This document shows positions 54,585 through 63,000 of a stretch of 64,000 nucleotides of DNA, piece by piece. Numbering within the stretch: the stretch's first letter is position 1; every line of letters begins with the position of its first letter. The position numbers were made by a program, and so were the translations under genes. Under the pieces are notes generated by a model. It searched no databases and was not told the origin of the DNA. It was given only the letters and a program-made list of their open reading frames with translations. The DNA comes from Actinoplanes sp. N902-109 (GTDB taxonomy: Bacteria; Actinomycetota; Actinomycetes; Mycobacteriales; Micromonosporaceae). Where the stretch lies: assembly GCF_000389965.1 (NCBI RefSeq), contig NC_021191.1:6821501-6885500 (forward strand), read 5' to 3'.

Positions 54585-55445
54585 ATGGACGTGGCGGGAC
54601 GCAGGGCACCCACCATCCGGCTACGGCGGCTCGGCGCCGAGCTGAAACGACTGCGGGTCGAAGCCGGACTCAGCCAGGAGGACGCCGCCGAGCGGACCGG
54701 CCTGGATCCGTCCTCGTTCTCGCGCATCGAGCAGGCTCGCAACCGACCGCAGCGACGCACCGTCATGACGCTGCTCGACCTGTACCGTGTCGACCCGGAC
54801 CGACGCGAGATCCTGCTCAGCTGGCTGAAGGAGTCGACGAAGCCGGGATGGACGCAGTTCTACGAGCCGTTCCTGACCGAGCCGTACATGACCTTCATCC
54901 AGTTCGAGTACGAGGCCGAGCGGCTGCGCAACTACGAAAGCCTGTTCATCCCCGGCCTGCTGCAGACCAAGGAGTACGCCCGCGCGGTTATCGAGGGCGT
55001 CGTGCCAGCCATCTCCGCCGAAGACGTCCAGCGGCGTGTCGACGTACGAATGCAGCGCCAGAGCGTGCTCGGCCGGCCCACGCCGATGCAGCTGTGGGCG
55101 GTGGTCGACGAGGCCGCCATCCGCCGCAAGGTCGGCGGCCCAGCGGTTATGCGCGCCCAACTCGAACATCTCGTCACGGCGTCCGCGTCGCCGCACGTCA
55201 ACCTGCAGGTCGTACCCTTTGAGGTGGGCGCCCACCCCGGGATGCCCGGGAGCTTCGTCGTTATGGACTTCGCCGAGCAGGTCGACGTGCCGATCGTCTA
55301 TTCGGATTCGATGGCCGGGGACATCTTCCTCGAAGCGGAGGAGGAAGTCGCTCGCTTCGCGGCGACTTTCCAGCGAATCTCTGAGCAGGCGCTGTCTCAG
55401 GCCCAGACCAGAAAACTGATCAAGGAAGCGGCCGCAGCCGCATAG
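54585..55445 (+). CDS. XRE-family regulator with DUF5753 domain
   Basis: 286 residues from ATG 54585. N-terminal XRE helix-turn-helix (LGAELKRLRVEAGLSQEDAA ... DPSSFSRIEQARNRP), then the DUF5753 sensor-like domain from about residue 100 (FIQFEYEAERLRNYESLFIP, IPGLLQTKEYARA, HVNLQVVPFEVGAHPGMPG). This architecture is abundant in actinomycetes and is usually followed by a DUF397 gene, as here. Targets unknown in general. The open frame upstream to 54426 covers the iterons and is rejected as coding. Confidence 0.93.
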   Translation: MDVAGRRAPTIRLRRLGAELKRLRVEAGLSQEDAAERTGLDPSSFSRIEQARNRPQRRTVMTLLDLYRVDPDRREILLSWLKESTKPGWTQFYEPFLTEPYMTFIQFEYEAERLRNYESLFIPGLLQTKEYARAVIEGVVPAISAEDVQRRVDVRMQRQSVLGRPTPMQLWAVVDEAAIRRKVGGPAVMRAQLEHLVTASASPHVNLQVVPFEVGAHPGMPGSFVVMDFAEQVDVPIVYSDSMAGDIFLEAEEEVARFAATFQRISEQALSQAQTRKLIKEAAAAA

Positions 55446-55460
55446 CGAAAGGAGTACCGG

Positions 55461-55658
55461 ATGGACTTCACCGGTGCGGAGTGGCGTACGAGCAGCCGAT
55501 CGAGCGGCAATGGTCAGTGCGTCGAGGTAGCCGACAACCTGCCCGGCATCGTCGCCGTGCGCGACTCGAAGGACCGCCAGGGCGCAACCCTGGCCTTCCC
55601 TAGCACCTCATGGGCCAGCTTCATCAAGCAGGCCAAGGCCGGCGAGTTCGACCTGTAG
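55461..55658 (+). CDS. DUF397 small protein
   Basis: 65 residues. Family signature FTGAEWRTSSRSSGNGQCVE, followed by VAVRDSKDRQG and FPSTSWASFIKQAKAGEFD. Partner of DUF5753 regulators; some pairs (e.g. BldB/WhiJ-like systems) act in development and others resemble toxin-antitoxin pairs. Start ATG 55461 with AAGGAG nine bases upstream; 15 bases after the regulator. Confidence 0.93.
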   Translation: MDFTGAEWRTSSRSSGNGQCVEVADNLPGIVAVRDSKDRQGATLAFPSTSWASFIKQAKAGEFDL

Positions 55659-55672
55659 ACCCCCAACACGAG

Positions 55673-55712
55673 AACGCCCCCGCACGGCATACGGCCATGC
55701 GGGGGCGTTTCA
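55673..55712 (+). terminator. Terminator of the XRE-DUF397 operon
   Basis: AACGCCCCCGCA (55673-55684) pairs with TGCGGGGGCGTT (55698-55709), 13-base loop, ending in TTT on the plus strand, 14 bases past the DUF397 stop. Confidence 0.85.
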
Positions 55713-55721
55713 CGTTGGTGA

Positions 55722-55754
55722 GGGACCTGCGGAACGCGAATTTCCGCAGGGCCC
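55722..55754 (-). terminator. Stem-loop after the HTH gene
   Basis: CCTGCGGAA (55726-55734) / TTCCGCAGG (55742-55750) extended by AGGG/CCCT on the outside. It lies 94 bases past the stop of the minus-strand HTH gene. No T run, so role as terminator is uncertain; the rest of 55755-55847 shows nothing recognisable. Confidence 0.4.
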
Positions 55755-55847
55755 TCGCGTCCACGGTACCGGGTCGGCCGCGGTCCGCCCGGGTCGGTCG
55801 GGAGACCCCCGCTGCGCGCCAGCCCAGCGGGGACCTCGCTGCGCAGA

Positions 55848-56315
55848 CTACCCCTCGGTCGCTGCAGCCTTGCGAGGTCTGCCCGGCTGCAGGTTGCGGT
55901 TGCGGCCGTACTCGTCCAGCTCGTCGACGCGGAAGATCTTCGCCGTCCCGGCCTCCACGCCGGGCACCGGCGCCGGGAAGCCGGGTGAATCCGCCAGCTG
56001 GAACAGGCGCGACTTGGACAGGCCGAGCCGTTCAGCCGCTTCCTTGGCGCCGACGGCCCAGGTGGAGATCTGGGCATCCTGCGACTCGACAGTCAGGCGC
56101 TGCGGCACGGCTTCCCGGGCGGCGCGCAGCTGCGACACCCAGACCCGGGCGCCGGTCACCGCAGCGTCGAAGTCCGCGGCGTCGATCCATGTGCCCAGCC
56201 GCATGATCTTCTCGCTGGTGTTGTAGGCCATCGAGTCGGACTCGCCGAGGTACTGGCCCAGCTGATTCTCGTCGACGTCGATGGGGATTTCGACTTGGGC
56301 GTGCCACGTGGGCAT
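55848..56315 (-). CDS. Protein with C-terminal excisionase/AlpA-like helix-turn-helix
   Basis: 155 residues. The C-terminal part (VGAKEAAERLGLSKSRLFQL, then FPAPV and KIFRVDELDEYGRNR, residues about 88-145) is a MerR/AlpA-type winged helix of the sort found in prophage excisionases and regulators. The N-terminal 85 residues are unrecognised (HAQVEIPIDVDENQLGQYLG). GTG or ATG start at 56315 behind GGAAGGAGAG. A directionality factor or lysogeny regulator is a reasonable guess. Confidence 0.7.
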   Translation of the reverse strand: MPTWHAQVEIPIDVDENQLGQYLGESDSMAYNTSEKIMRLGTWIDAADFDAAVTGARVWVSQLRAAREAVPQRLTVESQDAQISTWAVGAKEAAERLGLSKSRLFQLADSPGFPAPVPGVEAGTAKIFRVDELDEYGRNRNLQPGRPRKAAATEG

Positions 56316-56410
56316 GTGTCGCTCTCCTTCCGGTGGGGGTGGGGCGGCGACGGTGGGCGATCGGTCCGGGCCGGGTGGGGCCGCACCTGGTGGGTGCGGC
56401 CCCGTCTCGG

Positions 56411-56635
56411 TCAGCCCTGGTGGGGCCAGTCGAGACCGGCGCTGATCAGCAGCGACAGGGCTTTGAGCACCCCGAGCGCGTCGACCACTTGGAGCAGGAG
56501 AACCTGCCCTTCGCGGGTGACCCGCCAGGTGCCGTCACTGTGCTGCGTCACCTGGAAGCCCTGGCGCGACGCTTCCTCGGTGATCAGCTCCATCGCTTTC
56601 GCGACGGCCGGATCGTAGGAGTCCAATCCGTTCAC
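56411..56635 (-). CDS. Small hypothetical prophage protein
   Basis: 74 residues from GTG 56635 with GGGGAG just upstream. Sequence includes DPAVAKAMELITEEASRQGF and TWRVTREGQVLLLQVVDALG: a short mixed alpha/beta protein, family not recognised. First gene left of the mirror-image divergent promoters, so likely part of the lysogeny control region. The gap 56316-56410 holds nothing clear. Confidence 0.6.
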   Translation of the reverse strand: MNGLDSYDPAVAKAMELITEEASRQGFQVTQHSDGTWRVTREGQVLLLQVVDALGVLKALSLLISAGLDWPHQG

Positions 56636-56658
56636 CTCCCCTCTTGAGTTATGCCACT

Positions 56659-56762
56659 AGTCTAACCGAAACACTGTGCGATCGTCAATATTTTTGAGCT
56701 GCAGTTACTCACCTCACTCGACATGGAAACCCTTGACGATCGAACAGGATAATTGGTAGGCT
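56659..56762. promoter_or_regulatory. Mirror-image divergent promoter pair
   Basis: A perfect 10-bp inverted repeat CGATCGTCAA (56679-56688) / TTGACGATCG (56733-56742) places a TTGACG -35 element on each strand. Minus strand: TTGACG, 18 bases, TAGACT (56664-56659). Plus strand: TTGACG, 18 bases, TAGGCT (56757-56762). The two promoters thus share both -35 and adjacent operator-like sequence, with AT-rich DNA between. They drive the 74-residue gene to the left and the 31-residue gene to the right. Confidence 0.75.
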
Positions 56763-56797
56763 ATCGGTACAAGCAAGACAGAAGGGAGGTGAAAGAC

Positions 56798-56893
56798 ATG
56801 GAGATCATCTCGACCCTGGCGGTGGTGGTGACCAACGTGCTGCTGACGGCGGCCACCCTGGTCGCCGCGAAGGCCACCCGCAAGGACAAGTGA
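56798..56893 (+). CDS. 31-residue single-pass membrane peptide
   Basis: Small open frame with a strong ribosome binding site (GGGAGGTGA seven bases before ATG 56798) and a good promoter 36 bases upstream. One hydrophobic helix (ISTLAVVVTNVLLTAATLVA) then a basic tail ending KATRKDK. Length and topology resemble small toxic or regulatory membrane peptides (type I toxin-like, or phage lysis/regulatory peptides); none recognised. Followed by a GC-rich hairpin. Confidence 0.6.
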   Translation: MEIISTLAVVVTNVLLTAATLVAAKATRKDK

Positions 56894-56933
56894 GCCGAGG
56901 GCCGGACAGCGCGAATCTGCCCGGCCCGCTCAC

Positions 56934-56960
56934 CCCGCCCCGGCACCCAGCCGGGGCGGG
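56934..56960 (+). terminator. Hairpin after the 31-residue gene
   Basis: CCCGCCCCGGC (56934-56944) pairs with GCCGGGGCGGG (56950-56960), five-base loop, 41 bases past the stop. No long T run; likely terminator by position. Confidence 0.5.
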
Positions 56961-57027
56961 CCTTGCCACCAGAGTCGAACCGAGCGCCGACGCCGGCGCA
57001 ACACGACGTCGCTGCACACAGGAAAGC

Positions 57028-57050
57028 GGCCCCCGCCGGGGGCGGGGGCC
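57028..57050 (-). terminator. Hairpin after the holin gene
   Basis: GGCCCCCGCC (57028-57037) / GGCGGGGGCC (57041-57050) with a three-base loop, followed on the minus strand by GCTTTCC, 23 bases past the holin stop. Confidence 0.55.
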
Positions 57051-57073
57051 ATGTCACAGGCATGGCTGCGGCA

Positions 57074-57298
57074 CTACGGCCGAGCGACCGCGCTCGGGTC
57101 GTTCGGCTCGCCGACGTTGGCGGTGACGATTGACGTCAGCACCGACAGCACAGCGGCACCGACCGCCAGGCCAGCCGCAAGCGGTACGTCAGCGTGCAGC
57201 ACGTTGAACTGGTCGAGCGGCCATAGGCCAATCAGCGCCTGCGCCGCGCTCTTGACCGCCCGCTCCCCTGCCTGCTTCCAGAACTTCTTGGTCCACAT
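57074..57298 (-). CDS. Phage r1t-type holin
   Basis: 74 residues from ATG 57298. MWTKKFWKQAGERAVKSAAQ followed by ALIGLW and a membrane segment (PLAAGLAVGAAVLSVLTSIV) is the pattern of the Holin_r1t family of actinophages and lactococcal phage r1t. Holins permeabilise the membrane so endolysin reaches peptidoglycan. The endolysin-like gene is 1.7 kb away, separated by plus-strand insertions. A longer start is open but not homologous. Confidence 0.88.
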   Translation of the reverse strand: MWTKKFWKQAGERAVKSAAQALIGLWPLDQFNVLHADVPLAAGLAVGAAVLSVLTSIVTANVGEPNDPSAVARP

Positions 57299-57337
57299 GG
57301 TGATGCTCCGATCAGTGTGCAGCCGTACGGTGTGGTG

Positions 57338-57658
57338 GTGAGCTATCCCGACCTGCCGACCGACCACGACCGGCTCGCGGCCGCCCGGCTAACGGGCACG
57401 GTGGAACGGCTCATCGGCAGGGACCGCGACGTAGCGCCTACCGAGGCCATTGAAGAACTACGCGAGGCGACAACCGATCCCGTGGTTCTGGGCCATGTGC
57501 TCGGCTCTTACCTCGTGACCGTGGCGCCCGACCTGGAGCCGATGCGAGCCCGAGCGGTCGCGCTTCTGCGTGCAGCCGGAGCGGACGAGGCGACCGCGGC
57601 CACGATGGCGGAGTGGCAAAGCGAGCGGTACGCACGTCAGGGCAATCTGCTGCCGTAG
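57338..57658 (+). CDS. Hypothetical prophage accessory protein
   Basis: 106 residues. Starts with several in-frame GTG codons (57317, 57332, 57335, 57338); 57338 gives MSYPDLPTDHDRLAAARLTG. Helical and acidic (PTEAIEELREATTDPVVLGH; RAAGADEATAATMAEWQSER). No family recognised. Opposite in direction to the flanking lysis genes; likely moron together with the next gene. Confidence 0.55.
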   Translation: MSYPDLPTDHDRLAAARLTGTVERLIGRDRDVAPTEAIEELREATTDPVVLGHVLGSYLVTVAPDLEPMRARAVALLRAAGADEATAATMAEWQSERYARQGNLLP

Positions 57659-57706
57659 GGACCTCGCCATTCATGGCAGTCGACAGGAGCCGCTACCGTC
57701 TCTCCC

Positions 57707-58393
57707 GTGGACTCGCTTGACCGCATCGCCGGGGCACTGCTCGTGGCCCTCATCGTTCAAATCTTTGTGATCCCAAAGATCCAGCAGCGGAACCGTCAAA
57801 TAGAGCGCTGGGAAGAAAATATGACAGCGCTCGTGACATTGCTTGAGGAAGAATTGCCTGTCGCTATCCGCGCTTGGAGAAGTGCTATTGCAGCACTAGA
57901 CGGAGTAAAAGACGGGATGGCCGAGAATCCCAACCTCAACGAGCAACTCGTCATCGAGCGCTTTCTCAAGCCTGCTCAGAAGAGGATGTCCGAGACCGCT
58001 GAGGTGGTAGACGCGCTCCTAGCCCGGTCCCGCCTCCTGTACGAACGAGTCAGCCTCGTGCACCGATCAGCTCCATATTGGCGCAGACTCTATTACGTTA
58101 TTGTCGGGATCGAAGTCGCTAGCTGGGACGTCGATATCCGATACCGGAAATCGGAGGATACAGGCACTACTGATCAATGGAAGGATTTCGATCAAAGGCG
58201 GAGAGACGCCGTCACGATGCTTCGCGAGGTAAGCGACAGAATGAAACCTCCGAAGACCTATCCATCCCGTCGTGCAACACGCTGGATCAAGGATCTGCCG
58301 AAGCGCATCAGAGAGCGACGCAACGCTCGACAGCTGGATGCCGGTGAGCCGGCGGCCGTTACTTCCCCGGGCTCTCCCAAAGCCCAGCCTTAG
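57707..58393 (+). CDS. Membrane-anchored coiled-coil protein, probable moron
   Basis: 228 residues from GTG 57707. N-terminal membrane helix (IAGALLVALIVQIFVIPKIQ), then a basic coiled-coil cytoplasmic part (RNRQIERWEENMTALVTLLE, DALLARSRLLYERVSL) and a basic C-terminus. DNA is clearly lower in GC and uses A/T-ending codons unlike both phage and host genes around it, so it looks recently acquired. It sits against the transcription direction of the lysis/tail genes. Superinfection exclusion or antiphage defence are possible roles for such morons; no evidence for either here. Confidence 0.65.
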   Translation: MDSLDRIAGALLVALIVQIFVIPKIQQRNRQIERWEENMTALVTLLEEELPVAIRAWRSAIAALDGVKDGMAENPNLNEQLVIERFLKPAQKRMSETAEVVDALLARSRLLYERVSLVHRSAPYWRRLYYVIVGIEVASWDVDIRYRKSEDTGTTDQWKDFDQRRRDAVTMLREVSDRMKPPKTYPSRRATRWIKDLPKRIRERRNARQLDAGEPAAVTSPGSPKAQP

Positions 58394-58656
58394 CTCCTTC
58401 GGCAACCGAGCTCGCTACGGAGCTCGGCCAGGCTTCCTGCAAGGCGCTCGCCGGTCGGCGTGGACGGAGGCTCGGTCCGGTAGTCATCGTCCATCGTCAC
58501 CACGATCGTGCACAGCTGCCGTAGCGCCGTGGTGGTCAGGTGTACGGAGATCACGATCGAGCCCACGCCCAGCGTCAGGGACGACAGCAGCATGACGAGC
58601 CACCAGTACCAGGCTGCCACCAACCTGGTGCTGGTGGATCTCTTGTCGGTCCTCAC
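58390..58656 (-). CDS. Membrane protein of the lysis region, hypothetical
   Basis: 88 residues. One strong membrane helix (WYWWLVMLLSSLTLGVGSIV) then an extramembrane part (TTALRQLCTIVVTMDDDYRT). Size, position after the next gene with a four-base overlap, and location beside the M15 peptidase suggest a holin accessory or spanin-like membrane protein. Overlaps the convergent moron end by four bases. Confidence 0.6.
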   Translation of the reverse strand: MRTDKRSTSTRLVAAWYWWLVMLLSSLTLGVGSIVISVHLTTTALRQLCTIVVTMDDDYRTEPPSTPTGERLAGSLAELRSELGCRRS

Positions 58657-58928
58657 CGTTCAGCCCCCGATTCGCTGGGCGATGGCGATGGTGAGCGCGG
58701 TGACTCCTCCGGCGGCGGATCCGACGAAGGCAAGGAACCGATACGTGACGCCAGCAGCTGGCTCACTCCCGGGACCCCTACCAGCGCCCCGCCCAGGAGC
58801 ACGAGCGTCAGGTTGAAGTCCTTCGGCGGGACGATGACGGCCTGGTGCAGGATCAGCGCCCAGCCGCCGAGATACGAAAGGGCGTCCTTCACCACGGTGA
58901 AGACGCCCGGCTTCCGGCGCGTGCTCAT
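58653..58928 (-). CDS. Membrane protein of the lysis region, holin-like
   Basis: 91 residues with two hydrophobic segments (LSYLGGWALILHQAVIV; NLTLVLLGGALVGVPGVSQL) and a Ser/Pro-rich C-terminus. Fits a two-helix actinophage holin-like protein. ATG 58928, 43 bases after the peptidase gene; a different-frame start at 58932 is less protein-like. Confidence 0.65.
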   Translation of the reverse strand: MSTRRKPGVFTVVKDALSYLGGWALILHQAVIVPPKDFNLTLVLLGGALVGVPGVSQLLASRIGSLPSSDPPPEESPRSPSPSPSESGAER

Positions 58929-58971
58929 ACATGCGTCAGCCCCTTCACGGCAGAGGCCAGCGCAACCCAGC

Positions 58972-59760
58972 TCATGCCTTCGGGGCGCCGGCCGGCGCGG
59001 CGGTGATCGCCTTCACCGCGGCCTGCAGCTCCGCGACTTGGGCGGGCAGCTTGACGAGCGCCTTAACCGGCGCGCCCGCGGACACCCGGGCGGCGTCCTT
59101 GGTGTCGCCGACGAGCACGCCGCGCAGCTTCGCGACGTCGACCAGGACCTGCTCGACGCGGCGGCCGGTGTAGTCCGGATCGCCGATCGCGGCGTCCAGC
59201 ATGGCGGCGCCAAGTTCGGCGCGGATGGTCTTGTCCCGGAGCGCGCCCAGGAACAGCTTGTTGTAGTCGGCCTGCAGCACGGGGAGGTCCTCCTCGGTCT
59301 TCGCCTTGTCGGCGTTGCGGATCTTGTCAGCGACGCGCTTGACGTCGGCGGTGCCCTTGTTGATCTCGAAGTGCATCTCGTCCTTGCGGCCCGAGTAGTT
59401 CGCACCCCAGCGGATGACGCCCTCGTAGTAGCCGAGCTGGGCGTTGATCTTCGCCTTCTCGGCGGCGGTGAAGGTGCCGACGGCGCCCAGGGGGTGGTCG
59501 TTCCAGCGCAGGTCCTCGGCGGTGCCGGAGGCGTGGTTGGACAGCGTCGTCGACGAGCCGCGGATGGTTCGCTCGACGTAGCCGCCGGTGTCGGACTGCC
59601 GCAGCGGCTCGATGTTCTTGTTGAACCAGGCGGCGAAGTGCAGCAGCACCACGGACACGTCGCCCTTGCGCAGCGCGATCTTCACGCTGGTGCCGGGGAT
59701 CGTGTAGCTGGCGATGAGGCTCGGGTCGTTCGCCCGGTAGCCGTTCTGCGAGGTCGGCAT
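58972..59760 (-). CDS. M15-family peptidoglycan peptidase (endolysin/tail lysin)
   Basis: 262 residues. VanY/D-Ala-D-Ala carboxypeptidase-type M15 zinc site: SNHASGTAED (residues 74-83, with H76 and D83) and DEMHFEI (H130), plus GVIRWGANYSG before it. C-terminal half (from about 145) is a helical region with repeated VLVDVAKLRGVLVGDTKDA and KLPAQVAELQAAVKAITA, as in mycobacteriophage-type lysin or minor tail proteins. Cleaves peptide cross-links; acts as endolysin or as tail-associated hydrolase. Shares one base (TGATG) with the preceding gene. Confidence 0.88.
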   Translation of the reverse strand: MPTSQNGYRANDPSLIASYTIPGTSVKIALRKGDVSVVLLHFAAWFNKNIEPLRQSDTGGYVERTIRGSSTTLSNHASGTAEDLRWNDHPLGAVGTFTAAEKAKINAQLGYYEGVIRWGANYSGRKDEMHFEINKGTADVKRVADKIRNADKAKTEEDLPVLQADYNKLFLGALRDKTIRAELGAAMLDAAIGDPDYTGRRVEQVLVDVAKLRGVLVGDTKDAARVSAGAPVKALVKLPAQVAELQAAVKAITAAPAGAPKA

Positions 59761-59924
59761 CAGTGCTCGCTCTCGAGGTCGGCGGCGCTAGGGTCGAAGC
59801 TGTCGTCCGGCAGCTCGACGGTCGTGCTGTCCACGTCGTCGAAGCTGGGAAACTTGGCCGGGTCGGCATACTCGGGGGGCTGGACCGGGTCGGGGCGGTC
59901 CGCCTCATCCGGATCGATCGTCAT
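59760..59924 (-). CDS. Small acidic prophage protein
   Basis: 54 residues from ATG 59924 with AGGAGG eight bases upstream. Asp/Pro-rich (MTIDPDEADRPDPVQPPEYA ... DLESEH), probably disordered. Coupled on both sides: ATGA overlap with the previous small gene, TGATG with the peptidase. Function unknown; small acidic proteins often sit between tail and lysis genes. Confidence 0.7.
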   Translation of the reverse strand: MTIDPDEADRPDPVQPPEYADPAKFPSFDDVDSTTVELPDDSFDPSAADLESEH

Positions 59925-60073
59925 TCCTGTTCCTCCTGTGTGAGCCCGAGCGGTGGTCGCGGCGGGTCCGGCGGTTCGTACGGCGGTGGAGGTGGCGCGT
60001 CCACGACGATGGGCACCTCGCCCTCCTCTTCAATCGGGTCGCCCGGCTGCACCGGGCCGTCCATCACGGTCAA
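59921..60073 (-). CDS. Small Pro/Glu-rich prophage protein
   Basis: About 50 residues. Start uncertain: TTG 60073 has GGGAGGG seven bases upstream; GTG 60067 and ATG 60064 (MDGPVQPGDP) are in frame. Acidic then proline-rich (IEEEGEVPIVVDAPPPPPYE). Ends with an ATGA overlap into the next gene, and begins 20 bases after the large tail gene, consistent with one transcript. Confidence 0.6.
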   Translation of the reverse strand: MTVMDGPVQPGDPIEEEGEVPIVVDAPPPPPYEPPDPPRPPLGLTQEEQE

Positions 60074-60093
60074 CAAGCTGCCCTCCCTTGCCT

Positions 60094-63000
60094 TCAGGTC
60101 CAGGCGGAGTCGATGCGCGCGCCGTTGGTGCCGTACGCCCGCGCGAGGTAGAGGTAGTCGACCCCGCCGACCGCGCGGCGGTCCTCGACTGTCGGGTTTT
60201 GCGGCAGCCCGGCGGCGATCCGCACGACCGAGTCCGGGTCACCGGCGACGGCCCGGTAGACGTCGACGGACGCGGTCGCGGGCTGGCCGGTCGTGGGCGC
60301 CAGGCGCAGCGCGTCGACGTGCGCGGTGTCGGTCTGCGTCGGGATGTTGGTCAGGCCGGCGTGCACGCCGGCGCGGACCGCGCCGGCCGGGGCGACGGCG
60401 GTCACGGTGACGAACTGCCACTCCCCCGCCGTCGGGGCGAACGTGGCGGCCGCAGTGCTGATCACCGCGGCGCTCGCGTCGTACCAGACGAGGCCGATGC
60501 GGACCTGCTTGTTCGCGGTGGCCGGCCGCATCCACGCCTCGGCGGTCCACTGCTGCCCGGCCGCGACGGTCGCCCGAGCAGCGGCGGTCGGTTCGATCCC
60601 GGCGTTGGTGCCCGCACCGTCCGGGGTGACCAGCGCCGACCAGGTGCCGTCGAGGGCCTGCGCGTTGCTGCGGGCGATGCCGGCGCTCGCCCCGGCCCAT
60701 CCGGTCGTGTCGGTCTCGAACGACGGGTTCGCCAGCGTTTGCCCGACCGGGGGTGGGGTGCTCACGTCGATGCGCATCAACCCGGAGTCCGGCTGCGGGG
60801 TGACCTGCAGGACCGGCTGGGGCGGTTCGATGTAGTCGACGGTGAACGCCGCGGACTCGATATCGGAAGGCAATCCGGCAAGGTTGCGGGTCTGCAGCTC
60901 CAGCCGGAACGGGCTGTCGTTGGGCAGCGAGTACGGCACGACCACCTCGCGGGCGCCCGGATCCGGGGTCATGCCGCTGTCGGCGACCAGGTCGGTGATC
61001 CCGCGGGTCCACTGCCGCCACCGCACCGGGATCGGCAGGGCGTTCGTGTTCCCGGCGTCGATCCACGTCTGCAGGCCGATCCCGCCGGGTGCGAGTTCAC
61101 CACCGAGCGGGCCCGAGGTGTTGATCACGTCCCAGGTCGTCGGCTCGGGCCCGGCGGCGTCCCACAGCTTCGCCTCGTAGTCGCCGGTGTAGCGCACCCG
61201 CAGCCCGTACCAGCGGGTCGTCGAGTGCCCGCCGGCCGGGAAGACGGCGAGGTTGCCGATACGGGTCAGGGCGTTGTTGACGCTGCGGATCAGGTTGAGC
61301 GTGACCGAGCCGTTCGTGCCGAACGAGACCTGCGCGCCGACAAACGTCGGCCCGGTGACCCAGGCCATCATCAGCGCGACGTGGATCGGTGCCCCGGTCG
61401 GGGTCACGGGCATCTGGAACTCGACGTACAGCTCGCGGCTGGCCCACTCCGCCTCGGCGCGTAGCCGGCGCAGCGCGCTGACCGTGTCGAGGCTCATCGT
61501 GAGCACACCGGCGGCGACGGTGTATGCAGAGAGCGGGGCGACCGCGGCGTAGCCCTGCCCCATCGGTCCGGGGCTGGTGAACGTGCGCTGGAAGTCGTCG
61601 AACACCTTGTAGAGGCGCTGCGTGTGCGCGGTCTGCTCGGCCACGGTCCACAGCACGTTGAGGCTCTCGGCCGTCCAGGTGGCGCCGTCAACGGGCTGCG
61701 TCAGCGTCGGGTTCGCGGTGACCGACGGGATGACGATGACCGGCGGCCCGTAGGCCGAGGCCGTGTCGCTGGAGTCCCACACCCGGGCGCGGTAGGCGTG
61801 CGGCGGGTCGGTGACCGCGCCCCAGCCGGGCGACAGCTGCACGTAGTTGCTGCTGGTCGCGTTCTTGATCTCGGTGGCCTGCCAGGTGCGGTCGGAGTCG
61901 CGCCAGTACTGAACGGCGCCGGACCCGATCTGCCGCGACATCGCGTACGCGGTCTGATAGTCGGCCGGGCTCGGGTCGCTGAATGCGAAGTTCAGCTGCA
62001 GCGTGTCGGCGCTGTTCGCGGCTGAGCCGCTCGCCGGGGTCGGGTAGGTCCAGTCCGGTGCGTCCGGTGGGTAGGACAGCGGCTGCTGCACGTGGACGAT
62101 CGAGTACGGCGACGCGCTCGTGGGCTCCCACAGCAGGTCATACTTGGCGGTGCCCCAGCTGCCGCGGCGCACACTGTACGACCGGTAGTCCTGCAGGGCG
62201 GTGGTCGACAGCTGCGCCCAGTCCGTCCAGGCGCCGGCAGCCCGGTTGTAGTCGACGAAGTAGAGCAGGCTCGACGAGGTGCCGACCGCCCACACTCGGA
62301 TGTCACGGGTGACGAAGTCATACGAGAGCGCCTTCGACCGCACGACTCCTGCCGGGTGCACCGGCGTGGACCTCGCGATCGAGTAGCTGTTCGAGCTGTC
62401 GCGCTCCCACACGGTCACCGCGTCCGGCGACGTGGCCAGGGTGCCGGCGACCATGAGACGTTCGGCGGTCCAGCGCGCGGCGATAGAGTCCTGCGCCACG
62501 ACCGGGTTGGCGATCGGCGCCGCCGTTGACGGGCCCGACCACCGGCTGCCCGACCAGGTGAGGTGTGCCGCGCGGACCTGGGTGCGGCCCATCACCACCC
62601 ACAGGTCTGGTGATGCCGCAGTGTGTCCGTCACCGCCGTGCTGCAAGTCCACCACCGGCGTCTGCCGGCCGGCGCCGGCCCATGTCCATTTGCGGGAGCC
62701 GGTGAACACGTCGGACGTGGCGCGCGACGTCGTCGACGGGAACGCGCTGCCGGTGGCGGTGCGGAAGGCGTGCAGCTCCACGCCCTGTGTGCCGCCCTGG
62801 ACGAACGCAGCCGCGATCGCGACGAGGCACTGGTTGCCCGCCTTGACGGCGACGAGGTCCGAGCCCGTGTAGACCTGCCCGGCGCTGGAGGCGTTTGCCT
62901 CGCACACCATGAGCTCGGAGCCCCAGGCGTTCGGGTCGGACTCCAGGTTGACCCGGCGGTACATGATGCGGTCCTTGCCGCCTTCGAACACCCGGTAGGT

